Source: an uncultured Prevotellaceae bacterium (GTDB taxonomy: Bacteria; Bacteroidota; Bacteroidia; Bacteroidales; Muribaculaceae). From it: DNA of 64,000 nt. The notes beneath the pieces are model-generated. The model was given only the letters and a program-made list of their open reading frames with translations. It did not search any database and was not told where the DNA came from. The translations under genes were made by a program, and so were the position numbers. Positions 42,785-51,375 of this stretch are shown piece by piece (positions within the stretch are counted from its first letter, which is position 1; each line of letters starts with the position of its first letter). The DNA is taken from the NCBI GenBank assembly GCA_900319525.1, contig ONOU01000001.1:124001-188000 (forward strand). Reading direction: 5' to 3'.

Positions 42785-44875
42785 ATGGCCAACGACTTGC
42801 AACATATTGACCTTGACAATCCCGAGTTTCAGGATGCTTGGAGTGTGATTTCCAAAACGCATAGCTCGGTATTTCTCACCGGTAAGGCAGGAACGGGAAA
42901 GAGCACGTTCTTGAAGTATATCTGTGCCAACACCAAGAAAGAACATGTGGTGCTGGCTCCCACAGGCATTGCTGCCGTCAATGTGGGCGGACAGACTCTG
43001 CACTCGTTCTTCAAGATACCATTCAAGCCGATGGTGCCCGATGACCCCGACTACGCCAATCCGGCCAGAATGCGCAAAATGCTGCGTTATACCAAGGAAA
43101 AGGTCAAACTCATCCAGAAACTGGAACTGATCATCATTGACGAGATTTCGATGGTCAGGGCAGATATCATCGATTTTGTGGACCGGGTGCTGAGGGTTTA
43201 TTCGGGCAATATGCGTGAACCATTCGGTGGCAAGCAGTTGCTGCTGGTAGGTGACATTTTCCAGCTAGAGCCGGTAGTGACACATGACACACGTGACATC
43301 CTCAGGCGCTACTACAAGAATTTCTTCTTTTTCAATGCCCGCGCTTTTGATCAGATTAACCTGGTTGCTATAGAGTTGCGTAAGATCTACCGTCAGAACG
43401 ATAGCCGCTTTATCGCATTGCTGGACCGCGTTCGCGTGAACCAGGCCTCGCCAGCCGATATCGCATGTCTGAACCAGCGGTGCGATCCCGATTACAAGGA
43501 GGTGAGCGACCACTTTGCCATCACGCTAGCGACACGACGCGATACGGTGGATTCTATCAACGACGAACACATGAAGGCTCTCAAGACGCCTGAATACGTC
43601 TATGAGGGCGCCATTGAGGGTGACTTCCCCGAAAACAGCCTTCCTACGGCCTATCATCTGGCATTGAAGGAAGGGGCCCAGGTCATCTTTATACGTAATG
43701 ACAAAGAAGGCCGTTGGTACAACGGAACGATTGCTAAGGTGACCCGACTCACCGATACCGCAGTGTATGTAGCCCTCGAAGATGGCGAGGAAATGACTGT
43801 CGAGAGGGAAGTGTGGGAAAACATGCAATACACCTACAACGAAAAAGAGAAAAAAGTAGAAGAAAAAGTGTTGGGGTCTTTTGCACAGATTCCTATCAAG
43901 CCTGCTTGGGCACTTACTGTGCATCGCAGCCAGGGACTGACATTTAATAATGTAATCATTGATTTTGCTGGCGGTGCCTTCACCGGCGGGCAAACCTACG
44001 TTGCCCTGTCGCGTTGCACGACAATGGAGGGTATCACCTTGCTCAAGCCCTTGAGTGAGCGGGACATCATCGTGAATATGGCAGTGGTGGAGTTTAGCCG
44101 CCAATTCAACAATCGCCAAATCATCAACGAGGCGATGCAAAATGAGCGGGCAAACCAGCTGTATCGCCGGTCAGTGCATGCTTTTGACAATCAAGAGTTT
44201 GAGGAGTGTGTCAAGTGCTTTGCCGATGCCATGAAACTCAGAGACAACCTTCAAAACCCCGCAGTCAAACGGTTGATTTCCAAAAAATTAAACACATTCA
44301 AGAAGCAGATTCGAACGATAGAGCGATTGAAGCAAGTGATTGACAGTCAAAAGAAAACACTTCAAGAGCTCGCACTCGAGTATGTTTCGATGGGCGACCA
44401 GGCACTTGCGATGGACGACAGTGGGGTAGTGGAAGAGGGTAGTATTCACTATGGCAAACGGCTGGATGACATCGCAATACGGTCTGCTTTGGCCAATTAC
44501 AATAAAGCGTTGAGAATTGTGCCTGATTGCATCGACGCCATGATAGGCAAAGCACGGTTAATGATGGCTCTAGACCAGCTGGAGAGTGCAGAAAAGGAAT
44601 TGAAGAAAGCGCTGGAACTCGACAAAAACAATTATTCCGTTCTCTTCAACATGGGTGAGTTGATGGAACAGCTACATGATGTGCCCGAAGCCATCAAATT
44701 CTACAAGAGAGCTGCAAAGGCTGACAAGAAACGCCCAGAACCCCATGATCAACTCCAAGCCATATATGAAAAGATTGGTCTTGATGACCTCGCCGATGAG
44801 GAAAAAGAAATTGCAGACCGCCTGAGAAAAGCGATTTACAAATCAAAATCCGGCTCCAAAAGAAAGAAACGCTAA
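42785..44875 (+). CDS. Pif1-like SF1 helicase with C-terminal TPR region
   Basis: A 696-residue protein. Residues 1-440 are a Pif1/RecD-type helicase: Walker A GKAGTGKST (33-41), APTGIAAVNVGGQTLHSFF, Walker B IIIDEISMV (118-124 region), RKIYRQND, and the C-terminal WALTVHRSQGLTF and QTYVALSRCTTMEGI. After a helical linker (about 440-550) residues 560-690 carry at least two TPR-like units (ALANYNKALRIVPDCID, AEKELKKALELDKNNYSVLFNMGEL). The TPR may recruit partners. ATG 42785 is preferred over GTG 42779. The tail is very basic (KSKSGSKRKKR). Confidence 0.9.
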   Translation: MANDLQHIDLDNPEFQDAWSVISKTHSSVFLTGKAGTGKSTFLKYICANTKKEHVVLAPTGIAAVNVGGQTLHSFFKIPFKPMVPDDPDYANPARMRKMLRYTKEKVKLIQKLELIIIDEISMVRADIIDFVDRVLRVYSGNMREPFGGKQLLLVGDIFQLEPVVTHDTRDILRRYYKNFFFFNARAFDQINLVAIELRKIYRQNDSRFIALLDRVRVNQASPADIACLNQRCDPDYKEVSDHFAITLATRRDTVDSINDEHMKALKTPEYVYEGAIEGDFPENSLPTAYHLALKEGAQVIFIRNDKEGRWYNGTIAKVTRLTDTAVYVALEDGEEMTVEREVWENMQYTYNEKEKKVEEKVLGSFAQIPIKPAWALTVHRSQGLTFNNVIIDFAGGAFTGGQTYVALSRCTTMEGITLLKPLSERDIIVNMAVVEFSRQFNNRQIINEAMQNERANQLYRRSVHAFDNQEFEECVKCFADAMKLRDNLQNPAVKRLISKKLNTFKKQIRTIERLKQVIDSQKKTLQELALEYVSMGDQALAMDDSGVVEEGSIHYGKRLDDIAIRSALANYNKALRIVPDCIDAMIGKARLMMALDQLESAEKELKKALELDKNNYSVLFNMGELMEQLHDVPEAIKFYKRAAKADKKRPEPHDQLQAIYEKIGLDDLADEEKEIADRLRKAIYKSKSGSKRKKR

Positions 44876-45569
44876 TTTCCACCTCTCTCTTTATGGGGGA
44901 GTATATTCTTTAAAACATTGTTATTCTATTTTACATAATACAAATATTTATTTTAAATTGATAAAAACATCATTTATATAGAATGTGGTTCAAAAAGCGA
45001 ATGATATAATCAGTTATTTGAACTCGATTTTAGACCAAAATTCGATACTGTGATCATGCATCGTTGAAATATTAAAATGTCATCAAGTTAAATTAGAGAA
45101 AATTTTAGCGTCTTGGTCTTATTTCCTGATAGATAGCGTCGACAGATGAAAAGTATCACAAACCAATTGAAAAATGTTTACTGCCACACTATCAACTCTT
45201 GCAATTATCGATACTGAAACAAATCGTTATTTTTATCATAATATTTGTAAGAAGTTCTTTCATTGATAGTTTTTAAATTGTTATTAAAGTAAACATTTAG
45301 TTTTTTCAATAACTTCTAAGCAATTTAAGGCAAGAATCTGATTCTTACTCACTAGCATTAACGCAATTTAAACACAATTAATTAGTGGAATAGCTGATAT
45401 ACAAACTATTAACTCAAATATATTAAATTTTTAATTTAAATTAAAGCTATCATCTATCAATCGTAATTGAATGAGTTCGTTTTGCTTATTTTCCTTTACT
45501 TTTGCTTCATAAATAACAGAAGTTTTATAATTTTGTAGCACAAAAACATCAAAATTCAATCTTTGTATA
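44876..45569 (+). other. AT-rich intergenic region upstream of the ABC exporter
   Basis: About 690 bases without a credible gene; composition is far more AT-rich than the coding sequence around it. I see no tRNA, riboswitch or insertion-sequence ends. Runs such as TTAAATTTTTAATTTAAATTAA near 45423 and several short palindromes are present. The last 75 bases hold candidate promoters. It may be a remnant of deleted sequence or a long regulatory region. Confidence 0.6.
45497..45535 (+). promoter_or_regulatory. Tandem -7 boxes for the ABC exporter operon
   Basis: TACTTTTG (45497-45504) and TAATTTTG (45528-45535) both match TAnnTTTG. The TTTG of the first box lies 23 bases before the second. The ATG is at 45570. 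Confidence 0.5.
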
Positions 45570-47336
45570 ATGCTAAAGACACTTTTAAGACACGTCAAGC
45601 AGTATAAGACAGCATCATTACTGACACCTGTCTTCATTATGCTGGAGGTTGTGCTTGACGTTCTCATACCGTTTGTCACGGCCAAATTAATTGATAATGG
45701 CATTTCGGCCGGCCATATGCCCAGCGTATATAAGTATGGCTTGATTATGGTGATCATGGCTTTCCTGAGCATGCTTGCAGCCATTCTTGCCGGGAAATAT
45801 GCATCCTATGCTTCATCGGGTTTTGCCAGCAACCTGCGGGATGCCATGTACAAGAACATTCAACGGTTTGCCTTCAGCGACATCGACAAGTATAGCACGT
45901 CAGGCCTTGTAACACGCATGACAACCGATGTGACCAATTTGCAGAACGCCTATCAGCAAATCATTCGCACCTCGGTTCGTGCCCCCTTCAACCTGTTGTC
46001 CAGCATTGTCATGTGTTTCGTGATCAGCCCTCAATTGAGTCTGGTATTCATCATAGCCAGTGTCGTTTTAGGCACTATCCTAGCCTTTATCATCTCCCGG
46101 GTTTCAAAGATGTTTGCGCTTGTATTCAAGCAATATGATGTGCTCAATAGTGTTGTCCAGGAGAATGTGTCCGGCATCCGCGTTGTCAAGGCATTCGTCC
46201 GTGAGGACCATGAGAACAAGAAATTCTGGAAAGCAGCAAAACGCTTATATGACCTGAATGTCAAAGCCGAAAGCCTGATGGCGCTCAATGGCCCGGTAAT
46301 GAACTTGGTCGTCTATGGCTGCATTATAGCGATTTCCTGGTTTGGCGCCCAGTTTGTAGTAGGCGGCAGCCTGACTACCGGCCAGTTAACCTCGTTGTTC
46401 ACCTATGTGATGTCCATCCTCATGTCACTGATGATGCTGAGTATGATATTTGTAACCATTACTCAAAGTGTTGCTAGCGGACAGCGTGTGGCTCAGGTAA
46501 TTAACGAGGTTCCTGACATCGTTAATCCAGACGATGCCCTGACATCGCTTCCCGATGGCTCGATTGACTTCAACCATGTCTATTTTGCCTACAAGGGAGG
46601 AAGCGGTGAGTATGCGCTCAATGACATAGACCTGCACATTGCAAGCGGTGAATCCATTGGAGTGATCGGTGGCACCGGTAGCGGAAAATCTTCCCTGATC
46701 AATCTTGTGAGCCGCCTGTATGACACCTCAAAGGGTGAAGTCCTGATTGGCGGCAACAATGTCAACACCTATGACTTAGAGACCCTGCGCAACAACGTGG
46801 CTGTAGTGTTGCAGAAAAATGTGCTCTTCACAGGAACGATCCTTGAGAACCTGCGCTGGGGTGACCAGGACGCCACGCTCGAGCAATGCCGGCAAGCATG
46901 CCGCGTTGCCTGTGCCGATGAATTCATCATGGAGATGCCCGATGGATATGACACGAAAATCGAGCAAGGAGGCACAAATGTCTCCGGAGGCCAGAAACAA
47001 CGCTTGTGCATTGCCCGAGCCTTGCTCAAGCGTCCCAAGGTGATGGTGCTGGATGACAGCACCAGTGCTTGTGATAACACGACAGATGCCTGCATCCGTG
47101 CCGCGCTGCGCGACAACCTGCCACAAATGACAAAAATCATCATCTCACAACGCATCAGCAGCATTAAGGACTGTGACCACATCCTCGTACTGGACGATGG
47201 GCGGATGGCCGGATACGGCACTCATGAAGACTTGCTCAATTCGTGCCGTATCTATCAAGAAATCTGCTCTATTCAAGAAGAAGCAGGCGGTGACTTTGAC
47301 AGCGTGACTAACGACAGAAAGGAGGTGCGATCATGA
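45570..47336 (+). CDS. Heterodimeric ABC exporter, subunit with degenerate ATPase site
   Basis: A 588-residue half-transporter with an N-terminal six-helix membrane domain (about 1-315) and a nucleotide-binding domain. Walker A is GGTGSGKSS (367-375) and the signature VSGGQ (471-475). Walker B Asp495 is followed by Asp496 instead of the catalytic Glu (VLDDSTSA). This matches the TM287/BmrC-type partner of heterodimeric exporters, whose own site is non-catalytic. Substrate is unknown; multidrug or lipid export is typical. Its end overlaps the next gene by four bases. Confidence 0.92.
   Translation: MLKTLLRHVKQYKTASLLTPVFIMLEVVLDVLIPFVTAKLIDNGISAGHMPSVYKYGLIMVIMAFLSMLAAILAGKYASYASSGFASNLRDAMYKNIQRFAFSDIDKYSTSGLVTRMTTDVTNLQNAYQQIIRTSVRAPFNLLSSIVMCFVISPQLSLVFIIASVVLGTILAFIISRVSKMFALVFKQYDVLNSVVQENVSGIRVVKAFVREDHENKKFWKAAKRLYDLNVKAESLMALNGPVMNLVVYGCIIAISWFGAQFVVGGSLTTGQLTSLFTYVMSILMSLMMLSMIFVTITQSVASGQRVAQVINEVPDIVNPDDALTSLPDGSIDFNHVYFAYKGGSGEYALNDIDLHIASGESIGVIGGTGSGKSSLINLVSRLYDTSKGEVLIGGNNVNTYDLETLRNNVAVVLQKNVLFTGTILENLRWGDQDATLEQCRQACRVACADEFIMEMPDGYDTKIEQGGTNVSGGQKQRLCIARALLKRPKVMVLDDSTSACDNTTDACIRAALRDNLPQMTKIIISQRISSIKDCDHILVLDDGRMAGYGTHEDLLNSCRIYQEICSIQEEAGGDFDSVTNDRKEVRS
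47318..47327 (+). promoter_or_regulatory. Full Shine-Dalgarno site for the second ABC subunit
   Basis: AAAGGAGGTG lies inside the 3' end of the first ABC gene, five bases before ATG 47333. It is complementary to the usual 16S 3' end. Most starts in this window lack such a site, so it stands out. Confidence 0.7.
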
Positions 47337-49246
47337 ATATGAGAATGACCGGAGGACGAGGAAACCGCAACATCGTCGTCGACACGACTGGAGTGGACAA
47401 GAAGAGCACCCTGTGGAGGCTATTCAAATTTGTGATGAAGAACTACAAGTTCTCCTTCCTTGCAGTAGCTGCATGCATCGTAGTTACAGCGTGCACCACC
47501 CTAGCCTCTACCCTATTCACGCGAACGCTCATTGACGATTACATCACCCCCTTGATGAGCCAAGCACATCCCGATTACGGCCCATTGGCTCAAACGCTGG
47601 TCAAGTTGGGTATTGTTCTTGCTTTTGGCGCCCTGTGTTCCTATCTTCACAGCCGTCTGATGATTAACGTCAGCCAGGGCACCATGCTCAAGCTGCGTAA
47701 GAACATGTTTGAACACATGGAGAAGCTGCCCATCAAATTCTTTGACAGTCATGCCCACGGCAATGTGATGTCCTCCTACACCAATGATGTTGACACCCTG
47801 CGGCAGATGATTTCAGGCAGTCTTCCCCAAGCGTTCAACTCTTTAATTACCCTTGGTATCACATTCGCCAGCATGATTGTGATGAGTGTCCCCATGACCA
47901 TTCTCTCGATTGTGATGGCGCTGATCATGGCATGGTCAACAACCTATCTGGGCAAGCGGTCGCGCAAGCACTTCCGCGTCCAGCAGCAGAAGTTGGCCGA
48001 GGTCAATGGCTTCATCGAGGAAATGATGACCGGCCAAAAGGTGGTCAAGGTCTTTTGCCATGAGGATGAGGCGATTAAGCAGTTTGAGGTCATCAACGAG
48101 GAACTGCGCAGCAACACGTATGACGCCAACCGCATCGGTAATATTGTAATGCCTGTCAATGGCAACCTGGGACACTTGAGCTATGTACTCATGGGAGTAC
48201 TGGGAGCCGCTTTGATCATCAACGGACACAGCGGCATGACCTTGGGTACCCTGGTCGCTTTTCTCACGCTCAACAAGAGTTTTGCACGTCCCATTGCCAG
48301 TATCAGCCAGCAAATCAACAGCGTGCTGAACGCCTCGGTTGGCGCTGACCGTATCTTTAAAATCATGGATGAAAGCCCCGAGGTTGACGAGGGCGCCGTC
48401 AAGCTGGTTAACGCCAAGAGAGGCGATGACGGACTACTCCACCCCACTCAGCAACATACCGGTATTTGGGCATGGAAAATTCCGTTACCCGACGGGCACA
48501 CACGCTATGTCAAGGTATCGGGAGGAGTCAAGTTCAATAATGTGGACTTCGGCTACAACGAGGACAAGCAGGTGCTATTCGATATTGACCTTGATGCCAT
48601 GCCCGACCAGAAGATCGCCTTTGTCGGTGGCACTGGTGCCGGCAAAACGACCATCACTAACCTGATCAACCGCTTCTATGATATCCAGGACGGCAAAATC
48701 ACTATTGACGGAATCAGCGTGAACGACATCAGCAAGCGTGATTTGCGTCACGGACTGGGAATGGTGCTGCAAGAGACACACCTGTTCACGGGAACGGTGA
48801 TGGACAACATACGCTACGGTCGTCTCACAGCCAGCGATCAAGACTGCATCGAGGCCGCAAAACTCGTTAATGCCGATAGCTTTATCAAGCGCCTGAGCGA
48901 CGGTTATCAAACCGTATTGAATGCCGATGGCGGCAATCTGAGTCAGGGAGAACGTCAGTTGCTGGCTATTGCCCGGGCTGCAGTCGCCGATCCTCCAGTC
49001 CTGATTCTCGACGAGGCGACAAGCAGCATCGACACCCGCACCGAGAAACTCGTTCAGCAGGGTATGGACTCGTTGATGAAGGGGCGTACTACCTTTGTCA
49101 TCGCTCACAGGTTGTCCACAGTACGCAACAGTGACTGCATCATTGTGCTTGAGAAGGGAAGAATCATCGAATACGGAACTCACGACGAGCTGTTAAAGTT
49201 GCGCGGCAAATACTACCAGCTGTACACCGGTGGAGATATCGGTTGA
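47333..49246 (+). CDS. Heterodimeric ABC exporter, catalytic subunit
   Basis: A 637-residue half-transporter. Six membrane helices (about 30-330) are followed by a nucleotide-binding domain with Walker A GGTGAGKTT (432-440), signature LSQGE (536-540) and Walker B Asp560 followed by the catalytic Glu561 (ILDEATSS). LSQG in place of LSGG is typical of the TM288-type partner, whose signature completes the degenerate site. About 45 extra residues (370-425, with LHPTQQHTGIWAWKIP) sit between the membrane and ATPase domains. It is translationally coupled to the first subunit. Confidence 0.93.
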   Translation: MNMRMTGGRGNRNIVVDTTGVDKKSTLWRLFKFVMKNYKFSFLAVAACIVVTACTTLASTLFTRTLIDDYITPLMSQAHPDYGPLAQTLVKLGIVLAFGALCSYLHSRLMINVSQGTMLKLRKNMFEHMEKLPIKFFDSHAHGNVMSSYTNDVDTLRQMISGSLPQAFNSLITLGITFASMIVMSVPMTILSIVMALIMAWSTTYLGKRSRKHFRVQQQKLAEVNGFIEEMMTGQKVVKVFCHEDEAIKQFEVINEELRSNTYDANRIGNIVMPVNGNLGHLSYVLMGVLGAALIINGHSGMTLGTLVAFLTLNKSFARPIASISQQINSVLNASVGADRIFKIMDESPEVDEGAVKLVNAKRGDDGLLHPTQQHTGIWAWKIPLPDGHTRYVKVSGGVKFNNVDFGYNEDKQVLFDIDLDAMPDQKIAFVGGTGAGKTTITNLINRFYDIQDGKITIDGISVNDISKRDLRHGLGMVLQETHLFTGTVMDNIRYGRLTASDQDCIEAAKLVNADSFIKRLSDGYQTVLNADGGNLSQGERQLLAIARAAVADPPVLILDEATSSIDTRTEKLVQQGMDSLMKGRTTFVIAHRLSTVRNSDCIIVLEKGRIIEYGTHDELLKLRGKYYQLYTGGDIG

Positions 49247-49277
49247 AGGACATTCAGCCACCCCACACTTAAAAAAC

Positions 49278-49314
49278 ACAGGGTCCGCCACATGATGGCT
49301 GGCCCTGTTATTCT
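49278..49314. terminator. Terminator after the ABC exporter operon
   Basis: ACAGGG, CC and GCCA pair with TGGC, GG and CCCTGT around a CATGA loop, with two single-T bulges, followed by TATTCTTAT. It also lies beyond nhaD on the other strand. Confidence 0.75.
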
Positions 49315-49350
49315 TATATCTGTCTAGTCAGTGATCATCAATGAGACAGG

Positions 49351-50688
49351 TCAACCGCCTGCCTGCATGAATACCGGGAGCAGGCTCTCAAGGTAGATGA
49401 TTCCCACACCTGCCAGATAGCCAATGAGTGCAAGCAAAGAGATGCGCTTAAAGTACCAGAAGAAAGGAATCTTCTCGATGCCCATGGCAACCACACCAGC
49501 AGCCGAGCCGATGATCAACAGTGAGCCGCCCACACCAGCGCAGAAGGTGAGCAAGTGCCAGAACAAGCCGTCCTCAACAAAGGCCAACAGATAAGGATCG
49601 GTAGTGCCTGCAGGAGCCATTCCTTCAAACATCTTGATGCAAGCCGACACAAGAGGCACATTATCAACAATCGATGACAAGGCACCAATAATCGTGGTCA
49701 TCAACACGGGTTCGTGAATACGGGTATTCATGCCTTGGGCCAAATCTGCCAGAATGCCGACCTGAGAAAGGGCCGACACGGCCATGAGGATGCCCAAGAA
49801 GAAGAGAATCGTGGGCATGTCAATCGTGTGAAGGGCCGACGAAACGCGGCCACCCAGTTTGGGATCAATCTTGAAATGCCTTACCCAGAACTCGGTAACG
49901 CCCCATATCACGCCCAACGACAGCATGATGCCCATGAATGGAGGCAGTCCAGTAATCGTCTTGAACACAGGAACAAACAACAGTCCCGAGACACCGATAA
50001 TCAGCATTGCCCTGCTCAAGTGGGGGTGGCGTTCATGCAGGTCGGGGTGCTTATCGGCTATTCTTGTGATAGTCTGTACCTTACCCTCCTTGAGAAAGAA
50101 TTGTGCGATAAATACAGGAATGACCATGGCAACAATGCTGGGAAGCAACAAGTTGACGATAAGCCCGACAGAGCTTACTTTCTCATCCATCCACAGCATG
50201 ATGGTAGTCACATCTCCGATAGGAGAGAAAGCTCCACCAGCGTTTGCGGCAATCACAATGAGGCCTGCAAACAGCCATCGTTCCTTCTGGTCACTGAGTA
50301 ATCGCCTGAGCATCATCACCATAATAATGGTAGTCGTCATGTTATCGAGCACGGCCGACATGACAAAAGACAAGGAACATAATATCCACAGCAGGTGTTT
50401 CTTGCTCTTGGCATTGATGTGCTCGGTAATGAACGAGAAACCGCCATAACGGTCAATGATTTCCACAATCGTCATGGCACCGATCAGGAATACAACGATT
50501 TCGCAAGCGTCACCCAGCTGCACGACAATTGCCTCATGCATCTCGGGATCATTACCCATAATGGCATACAGAGACCACAGGATGCCGCACGTGAGCAAGG
50601 CAAAAGTAGCCTTATTGATGTGGAGGGGATGTTCCAATGCAATCAGCACATAGCCGATTACAAAGATGATGACCATTGCTGTTACCAT
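49351..50688 (-). CDS. nhaD: Na+/H+ antiporter NhaD
   Basis: A 445-residue polytopic membrane protein of the NhaD/IT superfamily. Hallmarks are EIVVFLIGAMTIVEIIDRYGGF, SFVMSAVLDNMTTTIIMVMML, ANAGGAFSPIGDVTTIMLW and the second-half SSIVDNVPLVSACIKMF. Length matches the Vibrio and plant-type NhaD proteins. It exchanges cytoplasmic Na+ for H+ and is the second sodium antiporter here beside NhaC. It has an isolated position with a terminator just beyond its 3' end. Confidence 0.94.
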   Translation of the reverse strand: MVTAMVIIFVIGYVLIALEHPLHINKATFALLTCGILWSLYAIMGNDPEMHEAIVVQLGDACEIVVFLIGAMTIVEIIDRYGGFSFITEHINAKSKKHLLWILCSLSFVMSAVLDNMTTTIIMVMMLRRLLSDQKERWLFAGLIVIAANAGGAFSPIGDVTTIMLWMDEKVSSVGLIVNLLLPSIVAMVIPVFIAQFFLKEGKVQTITRIADKHPDLHERHPHLSRAMLIIGVSGLLFVPVFKTITGLPPFMGIMLSLGVIWGVTEFWVRHFKIDPKLGGRVSSALHTIDMPTILFFLGILMAVSALSQVGILADLAQGMNTRIHEPVLMTTIIGALSSIVDNVPLVSACIKMFEGMAPAGTTDPYLLAFVEDGLFWHLLTFCAGVGGSLLIIGSAAGVVAMGIEKIPFFWYFKRISLLALIGYLAGVGIIYLESLLPVFMQAGG

Positions 50689-50763
50689 CGCAAATAGAGA
50701 TGTTTACACCTAAGGGCTAACAAAAAAGTGAATGTGTTATTGTTTTCAACGAAAAATGTGTTC

Positions 50764-51213
50764 TTATCTCAACCTGTCAGAGTCGCGCAACATCTTCTTG
50801 TCTTTGGACATCGATTTGTGGGCAAGCATCAAGAAAATGATTGAAAGCACGGGCAGAGCCAGGTACCATTGCCAGGTGAGGGTAACGCCATCCCTAGTGC
50901 CAACCATGTAGGCCTGGATGCAGATAGCCACGAGCATGGCTAGGCCGATGATGATGTCAACAAAGCACACCGTCATCTGACGCTGAAGGTTTTTATAGAG
51001 GAAAATGTCGATGAGCGCCAGGAGCGAGATCAAGACGATAAGCATGAGCATCAATGGATCAAAATGCGTCACGCCCACCTTTCCAGTCTCCAGAGCGCCA
51101 TAAACAAATTCCCGTCCTCCCAGTTCAAAGGAGAGAGCAGGGAAGAAAGCAAATACCACCATAAGGATAATGGCGATGATCAGGTAAACAGTTTGAATGC
51201 GTTGTATAACCAT
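50764..51213 (-). CDS. DUF4293 family membrane protein
   Basis: A 149-residue protein with four predicted transmembrane helices: residues about 5-25, 50-67, 78-98 and 112-131. The opening MVIQRIQTVYLIIAIILM and the C-terminal MLAHKSMSKDKKMLRDSDRLR are typical of DUF4293, a Bacteroidetes-specific family of unknown function. It diverges from the TPR-dnaG operon across a 160-base region with boxes on both strands. Confidence 0.88.
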   Translation of the reverse strand: MVIQRIQTVYLIIAIILMVVFAFFPALSFELGGREFVYGALETGKVGVTHFDPLMLMLIVLISLLALIDIFLYKNLQRQMTVCFVDIIIGLAMLVAICIQAYMVGTRDGVTLTWQWYLALPVLSIIFLMLAHKSMSKDKKMLRDSDRLR

Positions 51214-51249
51214 GATAATGTCTTATTTTTTATTTCTGAAAATTTTCGG

Positions 51250-51257
51250 CAAAATTA
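51250..51257 (-). promoter_or_regulatory. -7 box for the DUF4293 gene
   Basis: Minus-strand TAATTTTG, 37 bases before the ATG. The -33 element is unclear. Confidence 0.5.
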
Positions 51258-51296
51258 AGGAAATATTTCTATAATCAACATTATTCATCGAGAAAA

Positions 51297-51328
51297 TTCG
51301 CTTTTAAGCATAATAATTGCTACTTTTG
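51297..51328 (+). promoter_or_regulatory. Promoter of the TPR-dnaG operon
   Basis: TTCG (51297-51300), 20 bases, TACTTTTG (51321-51328). One mismatch in the -33 element. The ATG is 48 bases downstream. Confidence 0.6.
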
Positions 51329-51375
51329 CATGGTATTTGCTGAATTATCGGTGAATCATCATTATCGATCATCCA

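Noticed and set aside
45431..45784. Minus-strand frame of 117 codons overlapping the first ABC gene
   Set aside because: It overlaps the start of a clear gene on the other strand and spans its promoters.
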